From positions 1 to 53,184 of the forward strand of contig NZ_SPQP01000027.1 of assembly GCF_004571075.1 (NCBI RefSeq): 53,184 nucleotides of DNA, read 5' to 3'. Origin of the DNA: Blastococcus sp. TF02A-35. Lineage in GTDB: Bacteria; Actinomycetota; Actinomycetes; Mycobacteriales; Geodermatophilaceae. Below the pieces are notes generated by a model. The model worked only from the letters and a program-made list of their open reading frames with translations, was not told the DNA's origin and searched no databases. Each line of letters begins with the position of its first letter. Positions within the stretch are counted from its first letter, which is position 1. The position numbers and the translations under genes were made by a program. Positions 43,044 to 53,184 of this stretch are shown in pieces.

Positions 43044-45308
43044 ATGCCCGACAGCTCCCTGTCCGGCGGGGAGACGGCGCTGGTCGCCGTCATCCTCGTC
43101 GTCTCGCTCGCGGCGCTCGTCTTCGCCGCCTACCTGGTCCGGGCCGTCACGGCCGCGGGCCAGGGCACGGAGAAGATGCAGGAGATCGCCCGGGCGGTGC
43201 AGGAGGGGGCTGCGGCCTTCCTGCGGCGGCAGTTCCGGACGCTGGCGCTGTTCGCCGTCATCGTCTTCGTGCTGCTGCTGGTCCTGCCCGTCGCCGAGGG
43301 CGGCTGGGGCACGCGGGTGGGCCGGGCGGTGTTCTTCCTCGTCGGCGCCACCTTCTCCGCGCTGGTCGGCTTCATCGGGATGACCCTGGCCACCCGGGGG
43401 AACGTGCGGGTGGCCGCGGCGGCCCGGGACGGCGGCTACCGCCCGGCGTTCGGCATCGCCTACCGGACCGGCGGCGTCGTCGGGATGATCACCGTCGGGC
43501 TCGGCCTGTTCGGGGCGGCGCTGGCCCTGCTGCTGTTCGACGAGACGGCACCGGTCGTGCTCGAGGGCTTCGGCTTCGGCGGCGCCCTGCTGGCGATGTT
43601 CATGCGCGTCGGCGGCGGCATCTTCACCAAGGCGGCCGACGTGGGCGCCGACCTGGTGGGCAAGGTCGAGGCCGGCATCCCCGAGGACGACCCGCGCAAC
43701 GCCGCGACCATCGCCGACAACGTGGGCGACAACGTCGGTGACTGCGCCGGCATGGCCGCAGACCTCTTCGAGTCCTACGCCGTCACGCTGGTCGCCGCGC
43801 TCATCCTGGGGCAGGTCTTCTTCGGCCCCGTCGGGATGGTCTTCCCGCTGGTGGTGGCCGCCATCGGCGTGATCGCCTCGATCGCCGGCATCCTCGCGAC
43901 GCGGCCGGCCGCGAACGACAGCAGCGGCCTGGCCCCCATCAACCGCGGCTTCTTCGTCTCCGCCGTCGTCTCGCTGCTGCTGGTCGCCGTCGCCTCCTTC
44001 ACCGTGCTGCCCGGCGTCGGGGACGACGTCGACGACCTGCCGGTCAGCCCGCAGGTGCTCGGCCTGGTCTCCGTGCTGGTGGGCGTCGTGCTCGCCGCGG
44101 CGATCCAGCAGCTCACCGGGTACTTCACCGAGACCAGCCGCAAGCCGGTCCGCGACGTCGGCCGCAGCTCGCTGACCGGACCGGCGACGGTGATCCTCTC
44201 CGGCATCTCCCTCGGGCTGGAGTCGGCGGTCTACGCCGCGCTGCTCATCGGTGGCGCGGTCTACGGGGCGTTCCTCATCGGTGGCGGCGCCGCCCTGTAC
44301 GCCGTCGCGCTGGCCGGCTGCGGGCTGCTCACCACCGCCGGCGTGATCGTCTCGATGGACACCTTCGGGCCGGTCAGCGACAACGCCCAGGGCATCGCGG
44401 AGATGTCCGGTGACATCGACGGCGAGGGCGCTCGGGTGCTCACCGACCTCGACGCCGTCGGCAACACCACCAAGGCGATCACCAAGGGCATCGCGATCGC
44501 CACCGCCGTCCTCGCCGCCACCGCGCTCTTCGGCTCCTACAACGCGCAGGTCGGCGTCGCGCTGGAGGAGGCGGGCAGCTCGCTGGGCGACGCCTTCAGC
44601 CTGGTCAACCCGAACAACGTCGTGGGGGCGGTGCTCGGCGCCGCGGTCGTCTTCCTCTTCTCCGGTCTGGCCATCAGCGCCGTCTCCCGCGCGGCCGGCC
44701 GGGTCGTGTTCGAGGTGCGGGAGCAGTTCCGCACCCACCCCGGGATCATGACGTTCACCGAGCGGCCGGACTACGGCGCCGTCGTCGACATCTGCACCAA
44801 GGACTCGCTGCGCGAGCTGGCGACCCCGGGCCTGCTGGCGGTGCTCGCGCCCGTGGCCGTGGGCTTCGGCCTCGGCATCGGCCCGCTGGCCGCCTACCTG
44901 GTCGGCGCGATCGCCGCCGGCACGCTCATGGCGGTCTTCCTCGCCAACTCCGGCGGCGCCTGGGACAACGCCAAGAAGATGGTGGAGGACGGCGAGCACG
45001 GCGGGAAGGGCAGCGAGGCGCACGCGGCGACCGTCATCGGCGACACGGTCGGCGACCCGTTCAAGGACACCGCCGGCCCGGCGATCAACCCGCTGATCAA
45101 GGTCATGAACCTGGTCGCGCTGCTGATCGCGCCGGCCGTCGTCGCGCTGTCGGTGGGGGAGGACGCCAACACCGGCGTCCGGGTGGGCCTCGCGCTCGCG
45201 GCGCTGGCGGTCATCGTCGCGGCGGTCGTCGTCTCCAAGCGCCGGTCCGTCGTCGCCGGCGAGGTGGCCGCGACGCCGCAGGTGGCGGCCGGGGTGGGCG
45301 CGGACTGA
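43044..45308 (+). CDS. hppA: Membrane-bound proton-translocating pyrophosphatase
   Basis: 754 aa, ATG with GGAGG before it. About 16 transmembrane helices. Active-site motifs: VGADLVGKVEAGIPEDDPRN, DNVGDNVGDCAGMAADLFES and GDTVGDPFKDTAGPAINP. GNTTKA carries Lys where K+-dependent enzymes have Ala, so it should be K+-insensitive. It couples pyrophosphate hydrolysis to H+ export. Confidence 0.96.
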   Translation: MPDSSLSGGETALVAVILVVSLAALVFAAYLVRAVTAAGQGTEKMQEIARAVQEGAAAFLRRQFRTLALFAVIVFVLLLVLPVAEGGWGTRVGRAVFFLVGATFSALVGFIGMTLATRGNVRVAAAARDGGYRPAFGIAYRTGGVVGMITVGLGLFGAALALLLFDETAPVVLEGFGFGGALLAMFMRVGGGIFTKAADVGADLVGKVEAGIPEDDPRNAATIADNVGDNVGDCAGMAADLFESYAVTLVAALILGQVFFGPVGMVFPLVVAAIGVIASIAGILATRPAANDSSGLAPINRGFFVSAVVSLLLVAVASFTVLPGVGDDVDDLPVSPQVLGLVSVLVGVVLAAAIQQLTGYFTETSRKPVRDVGRSSLTGPATVILSGISLGLESAVYAALLIGGAVYGAFLIGGGAALYAVALAGCGLLTTAGVIVSMDTFGPVSDNAQGIAEMSGDIDGEGARVLTDLDAVGNTTKAITKGIAIATAVLAATALFGSYNAQVGVALEEAGSSLGDAFSLVNPNNVVGAVLGAAVVFLFSGLAISAVSRAAGRVVFEVREQFRTHPGIMTFTERPDYGAVVDICTKDSLRELATPGLLAVLAPVAVGFGLGIGPLAAYLVGAIAAGTLMAVFLANSGGAWDNAKKMVEDGEHGGKGSEAHAATVIGDTVGDPFKDTAGPAINPLIKVMNLVALLIAPAVVALSVGEDANTGVRVGLALAALAVIVAAVVVSKRRSVVAGEVAATPQVAAGVGAD

Positions 45309-45424
45309 CCCCTTCGCGGGACCCGCTCTTCCCGCTCCGGGAACACCGGCGCAGCATCCTCGTTGGTCGGGGTGACGGCACGCCCACGGAGGGTCGCGGA
45401 CGGCGCCCCGGTGCAGGGGTGGCT

Positions 45425-45430
45425 TACCGT
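45425..45430 (+). promoter_or_regulatory. Candidate -10 box (TACCGT) for topA
   Basis: TACCGT at 45425-45430 gives a leader of about 120 nt to topA. The 251-bp gap between hppA and topA holds no ORF I can support. Confidence 0.4.
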
Positions 45431-45559
45431 GGCCCGCCGAGGGGCGTTCCGCGGTGGCGCCCGACCGGTCCCGGAGCCCCGGGACCGACGCGCCCGGTCC
45501 GCCTGGCCCGGGTGGCAGCGCCGCACCCGCACCACCTCAGCACCACCGACAGGAGTCCC

Positions 45560-48436
<2,877 letters not shown>

Positions 48437-48443
48437 CGCGGGA

Positions 48444-48463
48444 CCCCGCCCTCCGGGGCGGGG
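48444..48463. terminator. Hairpin between topA and the convergent methyltransferase gene
   Basis: CCCCGCCC (48444-48451) pairs with GGGCGGGG (48456-48463), loop TCCG. Confidence 0.7.
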
Positions 48464-48465
48464 GC

Positions 48466-49260
48466 TCAGGCCGGCCGGGTGCCGACGGCGAACACCCGTC
48501 GGAACGGCAGGAGCGTCGTGCCGTCCGGGCGCACCGGGTAGGCCGCTCGCAGCGCCTCGGCGTAGGCCTCGGTGAGGCGGGCCGCGTCCTCCTCGTCCAG
48601 CCGGGCGAGGACCGGGCGCAGCACCGTGGAGCGCACCCAGGCCAGCACCGGGTCGGCGCCGGTGAGCACGTGCAGGTAGGTCGTCTCCCAGACGTCGGGC
48701 ACCAGCCCGGCGCCGGCGAGCACCTCCGCGTACCCCGCCGGTGCCAGCACGGTGTCCGGGCGCGGCGCGACGTCGTCGAGCCGGCCGCCCCACCCGGGGG
48801 CGCGGCACAGCTCGGCCAGGAGCGCGTGCGTGGGGCTGCCGAAGTTGCCCGGCACCTGCACCGCCAGCCACCCGCCGGGCGGCAGGGCGCGGGCCCACCG
48901 CGCCATCAGCTCCGGGTGGCCCGGCACCCAGTGCAGGACCGCGTTGCTGACGACGACGTCGACCGGCTCGCGCGGTGCCCAGTCCGCCACGTCGCCGGCC
49001 TCGAACGCCACCCGCCCGGGGACGGCCGACGCGGCCGCCGCGGCGAGCATCTCGGGGGAGGAGTCGATGCCCGTGACCTGCGCGCCGGGCCAACGCTGCG
49101 CGAGGGAGGCGGTCAGCGAGCCCTCGCCGCAGCCGAGGTCGACGACGGTGCGCGGGGCCTCGGCGCCCACCCGGGCCACCAGCTCCACGAACGGGCGTGC
49201 CCGCTCGCCGGCGAACCGGAGGTAGCTGCCGGGGTGCCACGCGCCTGCCGTCGCCGTCAC
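48466..49260 (-). CDS. tam: Class I SAM methyltransferase, trans-aconitate 2-methyltransferase-like
   Basis: 264 aa from GTG 49260 with a TAGGGT -10 seven bases upstream; the frame extends further but without support. SAM motif VVDLGCGEGSLT, acidic ITGIDSSPEM-type loop, and the Tam-like SNAVLHWVPGH and VQVPGNFGSPTH. It would methylate trans-aconitate, a by-product that inhibits aconitase; the assignment rests on motif similarity. Confidence 0.88.
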   Translation of the reverse strand: MTATAGAWHPGSYLRFAGERARPFVELVARVGAEAPRTVVDLGCGEGSLTASLAQRWPGAQVTGIDSSPEMLAAAAASAVPGRVAFEAGDVADWAPREPVDVVVSNAVLHWVPGHPELMARWARALPPGGWLAVQVPGNFGSPTHALLAELCRAPGWGGRLDDVAPRPDTVLAPAGYAEVLAGAGLVPDVWETTYLHVLTGADPVLAWVRSTVLRPVLARLDEEDAARLTEAYAEALRAAYPVRPDGTTLLPFRRVFAVGTRPA

Positions 49261-49267
49261 GTGACCG

Positions 49268-49273
49268 ACCCTA
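49268..49273 (-). promoter_or_regulatory. Candidate -10 box (TAGGGT) for methyltransferase, leaderless
   Basis: TAGGGT on the minus strand, 7 nt before GTG 49260. Confidence 0.5.
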
Positions 49274-49347
49274 GGCGGAGGGTGAATCCCGGGTGACGCT
49301 TTCTCGCTCCCGGGTGCCGAGAGGCCGAAATCGTCGCGGCAGCCCGG

Positions 49348-49353
49348 TACCGT
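49348..49353 (+). promoter_or_regulatory. Candidate -10 box (TACCGT) for MFS-tmk gene
   Basis: TACCGT about 50 nt before GTG 49404, leaving a leader with GGGAG close to the start. Confidence 0.4.
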
Positions 49354-49403
49354 TGCCCCGCCGGGGCCTGCTCCGTCCCGGTGACCACCGACCTTGGGAG
49401 CTC

Positions 49404-51698
49404 GTGATTCCGGCCGACCCGACGCCACCGGTACCCCCGACCGACGGGTCGGCGGGTGCCGGCCCCGTGGGCGGGTCCGCGCCCGGCGACGGGCTGCCGC
49501 CCGCCGGGACGCCGGTGCCGCCGGACGCCGCCGCGCCGCTGAGCGAGCTGGTCGAGGACTCCGCGGAGCACCCCGACGGCGCCGGTGCGGTGGGCCTGGT
49601 CGCCAAGATCCGCGCCGTGCTGCGGGTGCGCGACTTCCGCAAGCTGTGGATGTCCTCGGCGCTGTCGAGCTTCGGCGACTGGCTGGGCCTGCTGGCGATC
49701 ACCGCGACCGCCACCGCGCTGGTCGACGGGTACGCCGCGAACTTCGCCCTCGGTGGCGTGCTGGCCTTCCGGCTGCTCCCCGCGATCGTGCTGGGCCCGC
49801 TGGCCGGTGCGTTCGCCGACCGCTTCGACCGGCGCAAGACCATGGTCGTGTCCGACATCCTGCGGTTCGGCCTGTTCGCCTCGATCCCGATCGTCGGCGA
49901 CCTGCTCTGGCTGTTCATCGCCCAGTTCCTCATCGAGGCGATCAGCCTGTTCTGGATCCCGGCCAAGGACGCCGCGGTGCCGAACATGCTGCGCAAGGAC
50001 CAGCTGGAACCGGCCAACCAGCTCTCGCTGGTCACCACCTACGGCTTCACGCCGGTGCTCGCCGCCGTCGTCTTCGCGGTGCTCAACACCCTGGGCGGGC
50101 GCAGCGGCGAGGTGTTCCCGGGCGTCGGCGAGGAGGACCTGGCCCTCTACGCCAACGCGCTCACCTTCCTGGTCGCCGCGGTCGTGATCTGGAACCTGCC
50201 CTCGATCAGCGGTCGCCGGGCCGCCGGCACGGTCGCCCAGCAGGAGAGCTTCCTGAAGTCGCTGACCAGCGGCTTCTCCTTCGCCGGGCACACGCCGCTG
50301 GTCCGCGGGCTGGTCGTCGGGATCACCGGCGCCTTCGTCGCCGCCGGGGTGGTCATCGCCACCGCGCAGGCGTTCGCGAAGTCGGTGGGCGGCGGTGCGG
50401 CTGCCTACGGCCTGCTCTTCGGCGCCGTCTTCATCGGCCTCGGCATCGGCATCGCCCTGGGGCCGAGCGTGGCGCGGGACCTCTCCCGCGAGCGGCTCTT
50501 CGGCATCGCCATCGTCGGCGCCGGCGCCGCGCTGGTGCTGCTGGCCTGGACGTTCACCCTGTGGCTGGCGCTGCTCATCGTCGTCGCCATGGGGTTCTTC
50601 GCCGGTATCGCCTACCTGGCCGGGTTCACCCTGCTGGGCACGGAGATCGACGACGCGATACGGGGGCGCACCTTCGCCCTCGTGCAGTCCCTGGTGCGCG
50701 CGGCCCTGATCGTCTCGCTGGCCGTCGTGCCCTTCGGGGTGGGCCTGCTGCGCCGGCACACGATCGACCTCGGTGCCGTCGCGCTCACCGTCACCGGCGA
50801 GCGGCTGATGCTGTTCGCCGCCGGGCTGCTGGCCGCGGGCGTCGGGGTGCTGGCCTACCGCCAGATGGACGACGGCCGGCCGGTGCCGCTGCTGGCCGAC
50901 GTCGTCACCGCCCTGCGCCGCGACACCACCGCACGCCGGCGGCTGGCCGGTGGTGGCGTGCTCATCGCGTTCGAGGGCGGCGAGGGCGCCGGGAAGTCCA
51001 CCCAGGTGCGGCGGCTGCAGGAGTGGCTGACCGACGAGGGGCTGGTCGCGCGGGGGACGTTCGAGCCGGGCGCCACCCCGCCAGGTGCCGGCATCCGCTC
51101 GATCGTGCTCGACCGCGCTCAGACGAGCATCGCCCCGCGGGCCGAGGCGATGCTCTACGCCGCCGACCGCGCCCAGCACGTGCACCAGGTGCTGCGCCCC
51201 GCGCTGGACGCGGGGGAGGTCGTGATCACCGACCGGTTCGTGGACAGCTCGCTGGCCTACCAGGGCGCGGGCCGCACCATCCCGCTCGACGACGTCCGCA
51301 TGCTCTCCCGCTGGGCCACCGAGGGCCTGCAGCCGGACCTGACGATCCTGCTCGACCTGCCGCCCGAGGTGGGCCTGGCGCGCGCCCGCGGCCGGGCGGC
51401 CGCCGACCGGCTGGAGTCGGAGTCGCTGGACTTCCACCAGCGGGTCCGGCAGACCTTCCGGACGCTGGCCGAGGCCGCGCCCGACCGGTACCTGGTGATC
51501 GACGCTCGGCTCAGCCCGGACGAGATCGCCGCCGCCATCCGGACCCGGGTCGCCGAGCTGCTGTCCGGGCTGCCGCTGCAGACGCTGAACCAGCCGGCCG
51601 GCACCGCGGCGGGCGGGGCGCGGCCCGACGGCGAGCTCGCGTCCGCGACCCGGCACCCCCACGCACAGACCGGCTCGACCCCCCAGCTCCACCCGTGA
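49404..51698 (+). CDS. tmk: MFS transporter-thymidylate kinase fusion
   Basis: 764 aa. A disordered Pro/Gly N-terminus (1-65), a major-facilitator domain with about 12 helices (about 70-495; loop DRFDRRKTMVVSD between TM2 and TM3), then a full dTMP kinase (about 510-730): P-loop FEGGEGAGKSTQ at 524, DRFVDSSLAYQGAGR, and a LID region with RARGRAAADR. The C-terminus is a disordered tail of about 35 residues. It makes dTDP; the role of the transporter half is unknown. Such fusions are known in Streptomyces and relatives. The stop overlaps holB (GTGA). Confidence 0.94.
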   Translation: MIPADPTPPVPPTDGSAGAGPVGGSAPGDGLPPAGTPVPPDAAAPLSELVEDSAEHPDGAGAVGLVAKIRAVLRVRDFRKLWMSSALSSFGDWLGLLAITATATALVDGYAANFALGGVLAFRLLPAIVLGPLAGAFADRFDRRKTMVVSDILRFGLFASIPIVGDLLWLFIAQFLIEAISLFWIPAKDAAVPNMLRKDQLEPANQLSLVTTYGFTPVLAAVVFAVLNTLGGRSGEVFPGVGEEDLALYANALTFLVAAVVIWNLPSISGRRAAGTVAQQESFLKSLTSGFSFAGHTPLVRGLVVGITGAFVAAGVVIATAQAFAKSVGGGAAAYGLLFGAVFIGLGIGIALGPSVARDLSRERLFGIAIVGAGAALVLLAWTFTLWLALLIVVAMGFFAGIAYLAGFTLLGTEIDDAIRGRTFALVQSLVRAALIVSLAVVPFGVGLLRRHTIDLGAVALTVTGERLMLFAAGLLAAGVGVLAYRQMDDGRPVPLLADVVTALRRDTTARRRLAGGGVLIAFEGGEGAGKSTQVRRLQEWLTDEGLVARGTFEPGATPPGAGIRSIVLDRAQTSIAPRAEAMLYAADRAQHVHQVLRPALDAGEVVITDRFVDSSLAYQGAGRTIPLDDVRMLSRWATEGLQPDLTILLDLPPEVGLARARGRAAADRLESESLDFHQRVRQTFRTLAEAAPDRYLVIDARLSPDEIAAAIRTRVAELLSGLPLQTLNQPAGTAAGGARPDGELASATRHPHAQTGSTPQLHP

Positions 51699-52879
51699 CG
51701 GCCCCCGTCGCGGCGCCCGCGGACGGGGTGTGGGCGCAGGTCATCGGTCAGCCGGCCGTCGTCGAGGAGCTGCGCGCCGCGGTCGCCGACCCCGCGGCGA
51801 TGACGCACTCCTGGCTCTTCACCGGGCCGCCCGGGTCCGGCCGCTCGGTGGCGGCCCGGGCGTTCGCCGCGGCCCTGCAGTGCCCGGACGGCGGCGACGG
51901 CACCTGCCACGAGTGCCGCACCGTGCTGGCCGGGACGCACGCCGACGTGCACGTGATCGTCCCGGACGGCCTGTCGATCGGCGCCGCCGAAGCCCGCGGG
52001 CTCATCCGGGTGGCCGGCCGGGCGCCGTCGGGCGGCCGCTGGCAGGTCGTCCTCGTCGAGGACGCCGACCGCATGACCGAGTCGGCCTCCAACGCCGTCC
52101 TGAAGATGATCGAGGAGCCGCCGCCGCGGACGGTGTTCCTCCTCTGCGCGCCGAGCCTGCACCCCGACGACGTGCCGGTGACCATCCGGTCGCGGTGCCG
52201 GGTCGTGGGCCTGCGGACGCCACGCGTCGACGACATCGCCGACGTGCTGGTCCGGCGGGACGGCGTGGACCCGGCGCTGGCCGCCTGGTCCGCCGCCGCC
52301 TCGGGCGGGCACGTGGGCCGGGCGCGGCGGCTGGCGCGCGACGAGGACGCCCGCATGGCCCGAAAGGCCGTGCTGGACGTCCCGCTGCGCCTGGTGTCGC
52401 TGGCCGCCTGCCTGGACGCCGCGGACGACCTCGTCGGCGCCGCCCAGGAGGAGACCGACGCCGCGACCGGCGCCCTCGACAGCGCCGAGACCGAGGCGCT
52501 GAAGAACAGCCTGGGCGTGGGCGCCCGCGGCCCAGGGGTCGCGGCCTCCCGCGGCGGCGCGGGCCAGATCAAGGAGCTGGAGAAGCGGCAGAAGTCGCGG
52601 GCCACCCGCATCGGCCGTGACTCGCTGGACCGGGCGCTGGTCGACCTGGCCGGGCTCTACCGCGACGCGCTCGTGCTGCACGCGACCGGCGACGCCGGCC
52701 TCCAGCTCAACCACCCGGACCGGCGGTCCGACGCCGAGGAGCTGGCCCGCCGGGTCGGCGCCGAGGGCGCGCTGCGGCGCATCGACGCGATCCTGGACTG
52801 CCGCCGTGCGCTCGAGCAGAACGTGAAGCCGCAGGTGGCGCTGGAGGCGCTCACCGTGGCGCTCCGGCTGCCCGCCTGA
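51695..52879 (+). CDS. holB: DNA polymerase III delta' subunit
   Basis: 394 aa, GTG overlapping tmk. Clamp-loader AAA+ with P-loop FTGPPGSGRS (Arg in place of Lys, as in non-hydrolysing delta'), zinc cysteines (CPDGGDGTCHEC), SRC motif IRSRCR and long helical C-terminal collar domain. Works with tau/gamma and delta to load the beta clamp. Confidence 0.95.
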   Translation: MTAPVAAPADGVWAQVIGQPAVVEELRAAVADPAAMTHSWLFTGPPGSGRSVAARAFAAALQCPDGGDGTCHECRTVLAGTHADVHVIVPDGLSIGAAEARGLIRVAGRAPSGGRWQVVLVEDADRMTESASNAVLKMIEEPPPRTVFLLCAPSLHPDDVPVTIRSRCRVVGLRTPRVDDIADVLVRRDGVDPALAAWSAAASGGHVGRARRLARDEDARMARKAVLDVPLRLVSLAACLDAADDLVGAAQEETDAATGALDSAETEALKNSLGVGARGPGVAASRGGAGQIKELEKRQKSRATRIGRDSLDRALVDLAGLYRDALVLHATGDAGLQLNHPDRRSDAEELARRVGAEGALRRIDAILDCRRALEQNVKPQVALEALTVALRLPA

Positions 52880-52918
52880 CACCGGCTGCCCCTGCGCAGG
52901 AGCCGCGGAGCGGTGTCG

Positions 52919-52924
52919 TAGGCT
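52919..52924 (+). promoter_or_regulatory. Candidate -10 box (TAGGCT) for tRNA-Thr
   Basis: TAGGCT at 52919-52924 puts the transcription start about 7 nt before the mature tRNA 5' end. Confidence 0.45.
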
Positions 52925-52937
52925 GTGCGGGCAGTTC

Positions 52938-53010
52938 GCCGCCTTAGCTCAGTCGGTAGAGCATCTCACTCGTAATGAGAAGGTCGTCGGTTCGATTCCG
53001 ACAGGCGGCT
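52938..53010 (+). tRNA. tRNA-Thr (anticodon CGT)
   Basis: Acceptor GCCGCCT pairs with AGGCGGC; the anticodon stem TCTCA/TGAGA encloses CTCGTAA with anticodon CGT; the T-arm has GGTTCGATTCC. CCA is not encoded, unlike in the tRNA-Pro gene. Confidence 0.95.
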
Positions 53011-53021
53011 CTCCCAGACGC

Positions 53022-53047
53022 CGGGCCCGTCCACACGGACGGGCCCG
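53022..53047 (+). terminator. Hairpin terminator after tRNA-Thr
   Basis: CGGGCCCGTCC (53022-53032) and GGACGGGCCCG (53037-53047), perfect 11-bp stem with an ACAC loop. Confidence 0.85.
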
Positions 53048-53184
53048 CTGTCGTCTCCGGGTCCCCGCGCGTCCAGCCCGGATGCGGATGCGGGCAGGAA
53101 TGCGCTGCCGGGTTGCCGCGCTCGTGCGCACCCGGGCGTCATCGGGGGCCGGTGCGACCCGTTCGCGGGAACGGCTGACGGCGG
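53048..53184. other. Non-coding end of window
   Basis: No ORF with coding character, no RNA gene or repeat recognised in these 137 bases; a gene may start beyond the window edge. Confidence 0.6.

Overview
The window is high-GC actinobacterial chromosome. Coding is dense, GTG starts are frequent, stop/start overlaps (ATGA/GTGA) are common, and many genes carry a TANNNT -10 box only 6-8 nt before the start codon, as leaderless actinobacterial genes do. The flavour (Crp, MarP, PonA2, an ArsA pair, an actinobacterial Tad locus, an MFS-thymidylate kinase fusion) suggests a Frankiales/Geodermatophilales-type organism. That placement is inference; no rRNA or marker search was possible. No prophage, transposase, CRISPR array or rRNA was seen.

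Layout. From 1 to 18.5 kb lies a conserved actinobacterial block whose gene order closely follows M. tuberculosis Rv3683 down to Rv3667 as I recall it: a CBS/CorC membrane protein (cut by the window edge), tRNA-Pro, metallophosphoesterase, YqeY-like protein, PonA2-type penicillin-binding protein, two ArsA/Get3-like ATPases, a small DUF4177-like protein, a RidA-like protein, a Nudix hydrolase, Crp, a small membrane protein, endonuclease III, a TlpA-like lipoprotein, a CoA-type Nudix hydrolase, a cupredoxin lipoprotein, MarP protease, an epoxide-hydrolase-like enzyme, an Rv3669-like membrane protein, acetyl-CoA synthetase and a FhuF-type Fe-S protein. From 18.5 to 32.9 kb is a more variable stretch: dioxygenase, ABC exporter with XRE regulator, siroheme synthase, a membrane protein/winged-helix pair, AbrB-like permease, PemK-like protein, several small enzymes, PlsC, PAS-ANTAR regulator, peptide deformylase, GlgC-like protein, TPR protein, an SDR epimerase, and an FKBP lipoprotein gene interrupted by TGA exactly at its lipobox cysteine.

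From 32.9 to 53 kb conserved order resumes (Rv3662c-like to Rv3644c-like): histidine phosphatase, Rv3662c-like protein, HAD phosphatase, a seven-gene Tad/Flp pilus locus (ssd-cpaF-tadB-tadC-flp-like-tadE-tadE-like), MrfA-type helicase, proton-pumping pyrophosphatase, DNA topoisomerase I, a methyltransferase, MFS-Tmk fusion, HolB and tRNA-Thr.

How the genes fit together. Envelope and stress functions cluster in the first part (PBP, ArsA pair, MarP, TlpA, cupredoxin). Crp sits among DNA repair and acetate genes. A CRP-like palindrome before the pyrophosphatase gene and a weaker one at the acs promoter suggest targets inside the window. DNA replication and topology genes (topA, tmk, holB) close the window. 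No complete novel system is evident. The best leads are the membrane-protein/winged-helix pair with its operator over a leaderless promoter, the helically phased GTCAC repeats between a PemK-like gene and a small divergent ORF, the perfect palindrome in the crp leader, the TGA-interrupted FKBP lipoprotein, and two probable CTG starts.
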